Source: Agrostemma githago (taxonomy: Eukaryota; Streptophyta; Magnoliopsida; Caryophyllales; Caryophyllaceae). Taken from it: a stretch of DNA of 64,000 bases. Position 1 is the first letter of the stretch. The number at the start of each line of letters is the position of its first letter. Made by a program: the position numbers and the translations under genes. The notes beneath the pieces are model-generated. The model was not told the origin of the DNA. It did not search any database and saw only the letters and a program-made list of their open reading frames with translations. The stretch covers positions 34,843,424 to 34,907,423 of the forward strand of contig OY288244.1 of assembly GCA_958450325.1 (NCBI GenBank), given 5' to 3'. Positions 37,792 through 48,708 of this stretch are shown piece after piece.

Positions 37792-37803
37792 TTTGTAGTA
37801 GTG

Positions 37804-37972
37804 TGAAGCCCTGGGTATATCTGTTTGCAGACACATCCCATCTCGGAATTAAGCGGGAGCTTACTTCTGAAGCCCTGGGTGTATCTGTTTGTAGACACAT
37901 TCCATTTCGGAATTACGTGGAAGCTTGCTTCTGAAGCACTGGGTGTATCTGGTTGCAAATACATCCCAATTT
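37804..37972. repeat. ~64-bp tandem repeats, right of the CACTA insertion
   Basis: About two and a half more units of the repeat seen at 25957-26022. Each has GAAGCCCTGGGTGTATCTG, a GCAGACACAT block, TCGGAATTA and GCTTCTG. The plus-strand family T copy has only one such unit at the corresponding place (about 48490). Confidence 0.8.
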
Positions 37973-40245
37973 GCATGCGCCACTTAGGTGAAATACCGTC
38001 TCACGCTGGGGAGGTAAAAACTTGACGTTCTGTTGGGAAGTACAAGCTGGTACCTGAAATGTTACATATATAGGCAGAAATAGCAAATATAGTATATGTC
38101 AAGATAGCACATAAGAAACGCAGTTAGCATCTATAGACTGACTTGCGCTGGGGAAAGTGATTTTTGCTTAGTTTTTGAAATTGAAGTTCTGAAAGCAACT
38201 CACGTGCTAGGAGTTGGGTTTTCAAATTTGAAAGGGATAGAAAAGAAATTTGCAGTTTAAATAAACTGAAATCTGACCTTGTCGAAAAGGATTTTCTCAA
38301 ATGGATAAGTTTTGCAAATTTCAAAGCAAGAAATTGAAGAGAAAGGCATACCGACAGACTCGACTCTGGACGCGACAGAACGAGTTGACAAACACGACTG
38401 GACTCTCGAGGGGTTGGACCGTGACTCGGTAGGGGGGTGGGCCACCTAAGACGACAAGGCTCTTGAGTTGCACTATTCCGTAGCCTAGGCGAGTGGCAAC
38501 ACGGTCGGATATTGAAATGGGATAGATATGCTATAGGGGGATTGCAATAGTCTGTTATGAGGCTCTTTCTGCAGGACTTAGCAGTGGAAATGCTATAGTC
38601 TAGTGTTCTTTTGAATTTTCTTTGGTTTTGGGGTATATTCCCAAAGTAGATGATGCTCTGAGTCCTTGACCGATTCTTGTCTTTGATGGAGCCGAGTACT
38701 AGGACACTTTATAGAAAGGAGGCTAGATTTTGAAAGTATTTGGATTATGTGAGTGGATGGAGAACTTCTGCGTAGGAGAAGCCCCCAGGACGACAAAGCT
38801 AACTGTTGAGAACATGAGAGTGTCGTGATAGGAATGACGGTGCTTTTGAATTCGTGTCAATGTGAGTGGTTATGCTCTTGTTGAAAGGCTGCCTATGTAT
38901 TCACGTGTGGTGAAATCAAACCAAGCCGTAGTTCAGTGGATTGGAAAATATGTTATGATGCCTAGTTTATTAGGGCTTTGTGTGTAACTAGCCATATCGA
39001 TGGTGTAGGCTAGGTGCATTCCCAATAATGTCTTGATCAAAGGGCTAGAATAGTTAGAATGTTGATCCTGTGACTGTGAGTGTTCTCCGGGGTAGCCCCC
39101 AGAGGTGGTGTGAACCATTTGGGCATGTTCTATGCCGACCGCAAGTTGAGTTTCCTTGTTTGGGGCTGGTAACTGGTTTGGACGTTTTTGGAAATGTGGT
39201 GCTAGGTCGCAAGTGGCCTTGATGATTCGAAATCTGGAGCTCGATTTTGTGGAGCTAAGGCTTCGAGGGTAAGGTATTGCAATGTGGTAGGAAAGAGGAA
39301 GTCGAGTAAAAAAGACTTGGACTTCGATCGGGCAGGTTTGATAATGCGGGATTTGATTTCCATGTCTGGCCCTAATGGTTAGGGTGTATCCTATGGAGCT
39401 TGAATCCTCAAAATTCCGGGCTATCTCTGAGCCTAGGCCTCGGGAAGGTCTTGGGGGTTGTAATGTAGGAAGGCTAAATGTGATGTTAGCTGACCAACCT
39501 GATTGTCTCTTCCCTATTGGATGGTATGGACATTGATAATTTTTGAATTGACTGTACCGCGATCAAGGGACTTTCACTTGGGTTGACCGTTGACCACGGT
39601 CATGAGTTTTTGAATTTTTTTTGGTTGACCTCTTAGCCCCGGTCATGGGATTCTTCATTTGAGTTGACCGAACCCCGGCCAGGGATTGACCGTACTTTTG
39701 TCGAGGGAATGACCATATCTGGTCGAGGGATGTTGAAAGTTCTTTTTTTATCATGACCAGCTCTTTTATTTTGGCCTTTTGCTTTTTGCTTGGACTTTTG
39801 ATTTTTTTGTCCAACTTTTTTTCTTTTTTTTTTCTTTTTTTTGTTGGTCAAACTAACACCTAAGGTAGGGATTGGTCGATCTTATTGGAGGGGTGTTTAT
39901 TGTGGGAAATGGGCTAGCCTCCCGTCTTGAACCCAAACTAGGAGACTACCTAGATTTGTCATAGGATTCGATACCGCTCCCTAAGGGTAGTTATGTGACT
40001 TTCTATGTCAGACATGAAACAGGTAAAGGATAACACGGGTCTCAGTTTCCTGTAGTCATTATTAGTGTGCCTATAATAGTCACGTGCATATGCTCACAGT
40101 AAATGATGGTGTTGATCATGTTCTCGGAAACACATAAGGAAAGCATATATGAGAAATAGAAACGATGATTTTATTGAATTTTGAAAAGAGGACAGAATAC
40201 ATCTGACTCTGACTCTGACTTTGAAATTGAAAGAAATAATACATC
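37973..40245 (-). other. minus-strand family T interior, non-coding
   Basis: It is the reverse-complement counterpart of 46175-48480 in the plus-strand family T copy; the blocks at 38340-38520 match 47910-48080. No recognised protein. Its last five bases, ACATC, are the target duplication of the family D element. Confidence 0.7.
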
Positions 40246-41817
40246 TGACGGTATGGATTTCCCGTGGATCCCACCGATCAAAATATACCAACGAACCTAA
40301 GCTAGGTAGCTAGGGCAAGTCGGGTCGATCCTCAGGGATAAGGTGTCGGACTAAGGTGTGCTACGGTCCAAGACTAGGTTCGAGAGAAACTAAACTATGG
40401 CTAAGGTTGAGATTAACTAATGACTAAGCTAAGGTCTATAACATGAACTAACAAGGCAAAACAAGCAACTAATGAATAATGGAATCAAATTAAATCAATA
40501 AGAAGAAACTAGGGCTGGGTCGGGTTCATGGATGCCAAGAAGATCAAAAGAAGGAAACAGGGGTCACTAGCATGCTTTTGTAGCCTAGGTTACGATAGGA
40601 CTCTCGCTACTTGAACGACCTAGGGGTCCTCCTCACCACGCTCTCGCTACTAATGAGGGAACCAAACCAACCAACCAAACAAACACATACAAGAGAAGAG
40701 GCAAGAAAAACAAGGATTGATCATCTCAAGTCTCACAAGCATTTCATTAAACATGTGGAGTACAAGGTAAGAAGGAAACAACAAAAACAACATCTAGTAC
40801 CACCCATCTCACCCTAATAATCCCTAATCACACTCAATCCCCCTAATAACCCTAGGGGAAAACTACTCAAACATATCTATACTAAAACTAATACTAACAA
40901 GAGAAACAATCACAAGAACAAAAGAAACATTCATAATGAAGAACAAGGAGGATGAACAATGGACAATACAATAAACAAAAGATTCAAACTTTACTAACAA
41001 AGAAGGATTAAGAGAAAAGAGAGAATAAAGATTATACCAAACTAAGAGGAGGAAAGATAAACTCTTGCATAGAAGAAAACCCAAACAATTCCACCAAGGT
41101 TGTCAATCTTGGTAGATTCTTCAAGAGATCCAATAATACAAGAGTACTCACTAGATTAAGGAGTAATTAAGGACTAATCTACACTAATCTAAGCTAATCT
41201 AACCTAAAGTAGTCTAGGGTTTAGTGGGTAATGAAAAGTAAAGCATAAGTTCTTAAACAATACAAGAGGGGGGTATATATAGGGTTACAATGAATAAGGG
41301 AGGCGAAAAAGCAAAACAGCTCTGAACTGGGCCCAGTCCTGTCGGGAAGGAGGTGATCCCGGTCGGGATGAGGTGGTCCCGGTCGGGATGGACCTGGTCC
41401 CGACCGGGATGGACCTCCAGTGGCTCGGTTTTGCTTTCTTCTTCATCCCGGTCGTGATGGATGTGTTCCCGACCGGGATGGGTCTTGTAGGCTTCAAATA
41501 AGGTCTCATAGGTCCCCACTTGCTCTCCTAGGCTTCTCATCAATTCTCGGTGCTCGGGAATGGGTCCCAAGGGCTCGGGAATGGGTTCCAAGGGCTCGGG
41601 ATCGAGTCTAAACTACCGGGTGATCGTCGCTTCTCCTCGTTGGCTCCAAATATGTCTGAAACGAGCCGGAATCGTTCCATTTCTCCAATATTGGCCTTAG
41701 GAACCTAACACAAGCTAGAAGAAGAGTAAGTAGCCTCAAAAACCGCTCCAAGGAGCGATTCCACAAGAGAAACCGGGACCAAACACAAGGAAATAACACT
41801 ACAAACCACACTTATCA
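40246..41817 (-). repeat. 3' LTR of the family D element
   Basis: 1572 bp. On the minus strand, dyads ATCCCGGTCGGGAT or GTCCCGACCGGGAT occur at about 41356-41480, directly upstream of a TATA box (TATATATA, plus 41274-41281). Confidence 0.88.
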
Positions 41818-41830
41818 ACTCCCCCACACT
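41818..41830 (-). other. family D polypurine tract
   Basis: The minus strand reads AGTGTGGGGGAGT immediately before the 3' LTR. Similar sequence (CTCCCTCACACTTAAACTGA) recurs inside the interior near 52847. Confidence 0.75.
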
Positions 41831-41870
41831 TAACCCTTACTCGCCCTCGAGTAAGCACCAACTGACTACT

Positions 41871-44370
41871 TGTAGACACCCACATTTGGCCGCTAGGTGT
41901 CTACAGCGGTTCCCGACAAACACCCGATGATGATCGGACGCAAACGTGGTTCTACGCGCTCGGATGTGGGCTCGAAACCATTAATTTCTGGCTTGGGTTT
42001 TTTTACGGAGTACAAATCTCACAAAACCGACGTCAAATTCAGTCTCAGTGGGTCATTTCCAATCAAATAAGACTAATTTGGGTCAAAACCAACACCGGAA
42101 AAAAACCGTCTTTTAGCGACCGGGTCAAAAGCCGGTCAAAGCCGTTTCCGAGAGCAAACCCGCGGTCCTCTTTCAGGTGGGCCACTCGATCTAGTCCATC
42201 AGGGCACTTGATCGAGTAACCCTAGACAAGGAGGGGGAGCAATTGCCTATATAAACATCCTCTTGCATGCACAATTCAACACTTTACAAAAAACCCTAAC
42301 ACATCTACACTTAACAAAAACCCGAGCAATCTAGGAACCCTAAACCACCATAACTCAACCTTCATAAACCTCGAAACTCCCGTGCTAAAGCCACAGGGAA
42401 ACGAGTTCCATCCGAGACAAGAAACATGTAGGTTGAGGGTGCAAAATCCCGTTCTTTTCCCTTCTCCTTTCTTTCCTCGTGTCGTCCGCGCGTCGTCGTC
42501 GTCATTGTCGTCTTTTTTTCGTTTTTTATTTTTATCGTCGCGTCTCTAATATCGGTAATAATCTCTAATATAAAACATTAAAATACTTGCTAATTCGTGT
42601 CGAACACGAGGGATGACGGGATAAGAAAATCCGAATATTACGAGGGTAACGCACCCGATGTTGACGGTCGTTTATCCCGACACCCGGAATGTTTGATTGT
42701 TGAAGCAAGTCAACATCAATAATCGTTTTTTATTTCGTTGCGTCGCTAGTCACGTTTTTTTATTATTATTCATGTCGTTATCATCACCGTTCATCGCATC
42801 TTTATCAATTTCGAAACTATTTTTTAAGAAAAGCATCCTTTTTTTAGTTAAAGTCGAAACCTGTTGACGCGGATCCGACATCACACAATCCGTAAGGATT
42901 TATTACGATGTCGGGATGCGGAGGGAATCAAGTCGAGTCTTTTTAATACAAAGCGTCAATCTATTAGATTCGATACCAACTCAATAGTTGGATGTTGAAT
43001 TTAAATGACTTAGTCAATTAATTTAACTAATACGATTTTCGTTGATGCTAAAATAGTTGTCACATAATTCGATAGAATTAATTACGACACTATAAACGCG
43101 GAGATAATCTATATCGTTTTTGTTTAATTTAAAACGACTTACAAATTTATTTTCTAGATTTCGCTCTAAACATTCGATATCGATTCAATAATCGAATATC
43201 GGATACGACAAGTATCCAAATCCGAATCGAGCATAAATCATACAATATTTCTGCCCGATTCAATAAAAATCATCATTTCAAGGATGCGATACCGGCTCCG
43301 TAGTCGAATATCAAATCTAACGGAATTAATCAAAAATGCCAAAAAAGCCCTCCATGCGAGCCGCGCGGATATCATGCGAGTCGCGCTGGTTTCATGCGAG
43401 TCGCGCGGGTGTCATGCGAGTCACGCGGGTGTCATGCGAGTCGCGCGGATCTCATGCGAGTCGCGCGCCTGTGAAAGTCGCGCGAAGTGCATACAAGTCG
43501 CACGATTGCTTGGAAATTGCGACACAAAAGAATTTTTTTAGTTCAATTTTAAAACGACTTATAACATCTTTTCTAAACTCGCTCCTAATATTTGATATTG
43601 ATTCCATAATCAAATATCGAATATGACGAGCATCGAAATTTTAAAATCGAGTATAAATCATACCATATTTTTATAGGACTTAGCAAAATTATCGATTTTC
43701 CAAAATCATGCATCATGTTTACATTATCTTATAGCATTCTATATTTTCGCAAACCGTTATTATCGTTACTAACCGTTTGTCCTATTTTTTCGATTTATTT
43801 CCATTATTCATTTTATTGTACTAAAATGAACCCGCATGCTAAATCCAACTTTAACGTTAAATTTAGATGCATTAAATCGACTAGCAACCCATTCAATTAT
43901 TTGCATGTTTAGGCAAAACACTGTTTGCATATCTTTTTTTATCGTTCTACTAACGCGCGAATTAAAACATCAAACGATATCTTAGTAGAGACCGTTAATG
44001 TGCGGGCGGGGTTGGGTGTTCTTTGTGAACTTCCCAACACGTACCCTCACCCCTTACTCAGAACCTCGGTTTCCGGATGCCCGAAACCGTTGGCGCACGA
44101 GAGTCATTCAATACACGTTATCCGATAATGTCGATATTGGTATCAAATGCAAAGGGACGAACCCATTAAACTCTGACATCCGAATGGGCCATACTTTGTG
44201 CATGACCCACTAAGATATAGAGTGGGTTCGAACGGGCCCGAACTCTCACAAAGTTCAGTGGCGACTCCACTTCGATTTAAATTTCAATTCGATCCATCTC
44301 ATATAAAGATTCATTCGCCTCCCCAAACCCGCTCGTGGCCGCGTCGGGGTGGACCTATGTCATGTCTACG
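41871..44370 (+). repeat. 5' LTR of the plus-strand family T element
   Basis: 2500 bp, starting TGTAGACACCCACATTTGG. Dyad remnants at 42181-42224 (CACTCGATCTAGTCC, CACTTGATCGAGTAA) lie about 25 bases upstream of TATATAAA (42248-42255). Six 20-bp tandem units are at 43353-43472. Confidence 0.9.
43353..43472. repeat. 20-bp tandem repeat, six units, in the 5' LTR
   Basis: Units of the form CATGCGAGTCGCGCGGGTGT with small variations. The 3' LTR has only three units at 50191-50250, accounting for nearly all of the 58-bp length difference between the LTRs. Confidence 0.92.
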
Positions 44371-44373
44371 ATT

Positions 44374-44389
44374 TGGCGACTCCCGGGAC
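44374..44389 (+). promoter_or_regulatory. degenerate primer-binding site of the plus-strand family T element
   Basis: TGGCGACTCC matches the start of the site in the minus-strand copy (TGGCGACTCCGCTGGGGA), but the following bases (CGGGACAT) diverge. Confidence 0.65.
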
Positions 44390-45343
44390 ATATACCGAAT
44401 TTAGGACTTATGATTTTACTCAAAATAGCCTATTTCTAGCCGGTATTCTACCCGTTTCGAAACTCAAAATATTTTTGAAACTTCTAAACCGCGGCCCGAT
44501 AACACTTTTCCGATTTTTGAAAAATCGGGCCATCCGACGGTTTTTCCGGATTTTCTAAAAAAAAAAAATCCTTTTCAAAACTTTCCTCTTCTTTGGACTT
44601 CCCGTATTTAGCAGTGTTGGGTCTTGTCGTAAGTCGTCGAAAGTCTTTAGCGTCGAAACTCCGTCGATCTTACATCGCGGGTTTCCCCCCTATCCCAGTC
44701 CGCCTTATTTGACTAAGGCATGGCTCACCTATGTAGGACATACTCCTACAAGGGAAGGCCCGTTTACAAAATCGAGTCCAAAATCTGGGGATGTCTCACG
44801 TGGACCATCTTTCGAACAAGACTCGGCCCACTAGCCGGATCCTAAGGGAGGCCCACCTTTCACAAGTCACCCGTCTAGGTGTCTTTTCCGAGTCTACCTT
44901 TTACAAGGCATAGCCCTATAACAAAAGGTTCGCGGTCCTTACGTCTAAGGGTCACTCGTCCGACACTTGAGTCTTAACAACCTTCGATCCTACTCGAGGG
45001 CTACCCTTCAGCAGAGTGATCAATCACGGTTGCTCTAAGAGTCATGTCTCACACGTGTCTCACGTACCCCACTTTTGAGTCACTTAGATGTCACACCATC
45101 TGAGTCCTATCTGAGTCCTTATTCTCACCTGGGGGGCTATTCTCCGACGGAGCGATTAATCACACGGTCACTCCGAGAATCGCACCCTACACATTTGTCT
45201 TAGGAGAGTCTAACCCGAGTCAAACTGGAGTCGTCTCTCCTCCCGCGCTATTTCCTATGCCTTGGTGAAACTGAGTTCCGAAGCAACTTTACTGATTACG
45301 CGGTATTCTTACAGACAGGCCACCGGTAACCAGATGCCAGAAA
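44390..45343 (+). other. family T leader before gag, non-coding
   Basis: About 950 bp, roughly half the length of the leader in the minus-strand copy (57631-59704). Blocks such as GGCATAGCCCTATAACAAAA are shared with it in reverse complement. No protein recognised. Confidence 0.6.
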
Positions 45344-46174
45344 ATGCAAGAAACTTTGGACCAATTGGCAGCCTCCCTAGCTAAGCTTGAAGCCCAATTG
45401 ACGGCTATCAGGACCGACCAAACAACCCTTGCCACCCGTTTGAGTGCCATGGAGAAAGGGACTCCTAATGCTGGATCTGAACCCACTGGGTCCATAGCTG
45501 AACTGTTCAGCGACGTTCGCAAGCTTGAAGAACAAGTCCATTTGTCTACAAACAACTCAATCCATACGGAAAATGCTCGCTCATATGCGCCTCTGAATGA
45601 CGAGCTACCCGCCAACCTCAACCTTACGGGCATACCGATGTTTGAGGGTACTGAAGACCCGGTTCATCACATCCGGGCTTTCAAGGAGTTCATGGCTATC
45701 AAGGGGGTGAAATCCACCATGTTCAAGCACTTGTTTGCTTCTTCCCTCGAGAAACACCCGAAAGCCTGGTACTACAGGCTCGATTCCAAGAAGTACAAGA
45801 CTTGGGATGATGTGGCAACAGAGTTTGCTCGGAATTACACCAATAATACCGAGATCCAGACCACGATGCGTACTCTGGAGGTTATGGCCCAAGAGCCCAA
45901 AGAAGGTTTCACCAAGTACCTTCAAAGGTGGAGGGCCGAAAGTGTGAAGTCGGTAGACAAGCCCAACGAGAAGACACTAGTGGAGGCATTCATCAACAAC
46001 CTCCTACCTTCCTACCGCGTCCATCTTAGGTATGCCGGTATTTCAAACTTTGCGATGCTTACCGAAATGGGCATTAGGATTGAAGACGATCTTCGACATA
46101 ATGAAGATCTGGGTGAAGCTTCTACTAAAGGCTATACTGGACATCAACTCGAGTCCTTAGAAGCCGACGACTAA
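45344..46174 (+). CDS. gypsy-type Gag: coiled coil plus retrotransposon-gag core, no zinc knuckle
   Basis: 276 residues from the ATG at 45344. Residues 1-38 and 52-66 are heptad-rich (LDQLAASLAKLEAQL, VRKLEEQVHL), a probable coiled coil. Residues about 95-240 form the plant retrotransposon-gag core: GIPMFEGTEDPVHHIRAFKEFM, LFASSLEKHPKAWYYRLDS, WDDVATEFARNY, FTKYLQRWRAESVK and LVEAFINNLLPSYRVHL are the usual blocks. The ORF stops soon after (SLEADD), without the Cys/His zinc knuckle or the linker that the minus-strand copy encodes. It could still assemble into particles, but RNA binding would be weak. No enzyme follows. The open, unbroken frame in an element with diverged LTRs is notable. Confidence 0.85.
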   Translation: MQETLDQLAASLAKLEAQLTAIRTDQTTLATRLSAMEKGTPNAGSEPTGSIAELFSDVRKLEEQVHLSTNNSIHTENARSYAPLNDELPANLNLTGIPMFEGTEDPVHHIRAFKEFMAIKGVKSTMFKHLFASSLEKHPKAWYYRLDSKKYKTWDDVATEFARNYTNNTEIQTTMRTLEVMAQEPKEGFTKYLQRWRAESVKSVDKPNEKTLVEAFINNLLPSYRVHLRYAGISNFAMLTEMGIRIEDDLRHNEDLGEASTKGYTGHQLESLEADD

Positions 46175-48695
46175 TGACAACATCATCCGAGAGTCCATAA
46201 TTGATTTAAGTCCGAGTCCGAGTCTAGGATGTGTTATTTCTTCCAAAGTCAAAGTCAGAGTCAGAGTCAGTTGTATTCTGTCCTCTTTTTTCAAAATTCA
46301 ATAAAATCAGCTTTTCTATTTCTCATATATATTTTCCTTATGTGTTTCCGAGAACATGATGAACACTGTCATACACTGTGAGCACACGCACGTGACTATT
46401 ACTGGCACATCTATAACGATCGCAGGAAATGAGACTCGTGTTTTCCTTTACCTGTTCCATGTCTGACATAGAAAGCCACAAAACTACCCTTAGCAGGAGC
46501 GGTATCGAATCCTATGACAAATCTAGGTAGTCTCCTAGTTTGGGTTCAAGACGGGAGGCAAGCCCATTTCCCACAATAAACACCCCTCCAATAAGACTGA
46601 CCTATCCCCACCTCAGGTGTTAGTTTGACAAAAAAAAAAAAAAAACTGGACGAAAAAAATCAAAAGTCCAAGAAAAAAGCAAAAGGCCAAAACAAAAAGC
46701 AGGCCATTATCAAAAAAAAAGATCCACCCATGACCGAGGTTAAACGGTCAACCCAAATGAAGAATCCCATGACCGGGGCTAAGAAGTCAACCAACTAAAA
46801 AATATTCAAAAACCCATGACCGTACTTAACGGTCAATTCAAAATTATCAAAACCCATACCATCCAATAGGGGAGTGACAATCAAGATGGGCAGCTAACAC
46901 CACACCCAGCCTTCCCACATTACAACCCTCAAGACCTTCCCGAGACCTAGGCTAGAGACAGCCCGGAATTTTGAGGATTCGAGCTCCATAAGATACCCCT
47001 AACCATTAGGGCCAGACATGGAAACCAGATCCCGCATTATCAAGCCTATCCCGATCAAAGTTCGAGCCATTTTTACTGGACTTCCCCCTTGCACAACAAC
47101 TACAGTACAACACAACACGACATAACAAAATTCACAATCACCATACAAAGACCCGAGATCAAAACTCGTCAAAGACCTGAGATCAAAACTCGTCAAAGAC
47201 CCGAGATCAAAACTGATCAAAGACCCGAGAGCAAAACTCGTCAAATCCCATCCCAATTCTTCTCATCCAAACCAGTTACCAGCCCCGCACACGGGAACGT
47301 AACTTGCAGTCGGCATAGAACATGCCCAAATAGTTCACACCACCTCTGGGGGCTACCCCGGAGAACGCTCACAGTCACAGGATCAACATCCTAATCATTC
47401 TAGCCCTCTGATCAAGACATCATTGGAAATGCACCTAGCCTACACCGTCAATAGGGCTAGTTACACACAAAGTCCTATTAGACTAGGCACCATAATATAT
47501 CTTTCAATCCACTGAACTACGGCATGGTTTGATTTCACTACACGTGAATACGTAGGCAGCCTTTCAACAGAGGCACAACCACCCACATTGACACACATTC
47601 AAAAAGCACCGTCATTCCGATCACGACACTGTCATGTTCTCAGCAGCTAGCTTTTGTCGTCCTGGGGGCTTCTCTTAGGCAGAAAACCTCCATCCACTCA
47701 CAAAATCCAGATAAATTCAAAAAAAAAATCATCCTCCTTTTTATAGTGTGTCCTAATACTCGGCTCAGTCGAAGACAAGAATCTGTCAGGACTCGAAGCA
47801 ATACCCACTTTGGGAATGTACCCTAAAATCAAAAATCAAGGAGAGCACTAGACTACAACAGTCTCATTACAGACTACTGCAAGTCCCCTATAGCATATCT
47901 ATCCCATTTCGATGTTCGACCGTGTTGGTACTCGCCTAGGCTACGGAATAGCGCAACTTAAGAGTCTTGTCATCTTAGGTGGCCCACCCCCTACCGAGTC
48001 ACGGTCCAACCCCTCGAGAGTCCAGTCGTGTCTGTCAACTCGTCCTATCGCGTCCAGAGTCGAGTCAGTCGGTAGACCTCTCTCTTCAAATTCTCATTTT
48101 AAAACTTGCAAAACTTAGCCATTTGAAAAAAAAAACTTTTTTACAAGGTCAAATTTTGGTCTATTTAAACTGCAAATTTCTTTTCTACCCCTTTCCATTT
48201 TGAAAACCTAGCAAGTGAGTTGCTCTCAGGATTTCGATTTCAAAAACGAAGCAAAAATCATTTTCCACAGCGCAAGTCAGTCGATAGATGCTAACTGCAT
48301 TTCCTGCATGCTATCTTGCTATCTGCTATATTTGCTATTTCTGCCTGTATATCTAACATTTCAGGCACCAGCTTGGCTTCCCAAAAGAACATCAAGTTTT
48401 TTATTCCCCAGCATCCACAAAACTCATATATCTCCCCAGCGGAAAGCCCTAGGCGGCATTTTCCCAAGAATAGCACGGGATGGGCCCATATATAGGCGCA
48501 CCCAGGACTTATGCGACAAGTTCAATTCCCCACGGAGTTATCATCATCCGCTCAGGTATGATCTCTGTCTTATGGCTGGCGAGCCCTTCACGCAAGTCTA
48601 ACGGACTATAAACGACCCGACCGGAAGTCTGCCAAGTCTTAATCCTCGATTGGCCTGGTAGCTACTCTGACTTTCGCCTTGTCCAAGCCTCAGTC
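46175..48695 (+). other. family T interior after gag, non-coding
   Basis: About 2.5 kb with no recognised protein. It corresponds in reverse complement to 37973-40245 and 56971-56994 of the minus-strand copy. Confidence 0.65.
47146..47241. repeat. 24-bp tandem repeat, four units
   Basis: Four near-identical units of CAAAGACCCGAGATCAAAAC plus four bases, with single-base differences. The equivalent place in the minus-strand copy (about 39300) lacks the array, so it expanded in this copy. Confidence 0.9.
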
Positions 48696-48708
48696 AGAGT
48701 GGGGGCTC
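48696..48708 (+). other. family T polypurine tract
   Basis: AGAGTGGGGGCTC directly precedes the 3' LTR at 48709. Confidence 0.8.

Larger units (their letters stand above)
26023..37803 (-). mobile_element. complete CACTA (En/Spm-like) DNA transposon, 11.8 kb
   Basis: It has perfect 12-base terminal inverted repeats, CACTACTACAAA at 26023-26034 and TTTGTAGTAGTG at 37792-37803. It is flanked on both sides by TG. The uninterrupted repeat unit nearby reads CTTCTGAAGCCC, so only TG was duplicated. Two minus-strand genes lie inside: a TnpD-like transposase (31337-34909) and a TnpA-like protein (26778-31046). Subterminal dyads of GACGCTTT/AAAGCGTC type lie at the left end, with weaker ones at the right. 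TnpD cuts the ends and TnpA binds subterminal repeats in characterised En/Spm relatives. The transcription start side is the right end. Confidence 0.95.

Noticed and set aside
41253..41591. Open frames through the family D LTR dyad array (also 56421-56687)
   Set aside because: They read through short repeated dyads, and the Pro/Arg/Gly-rich products follow from the repeats.
43353..43472. CRISPR-like regular repeat array
   Set aside because: The units are contiguous 20-bp tandem copies without spacers, in a plant LTR.
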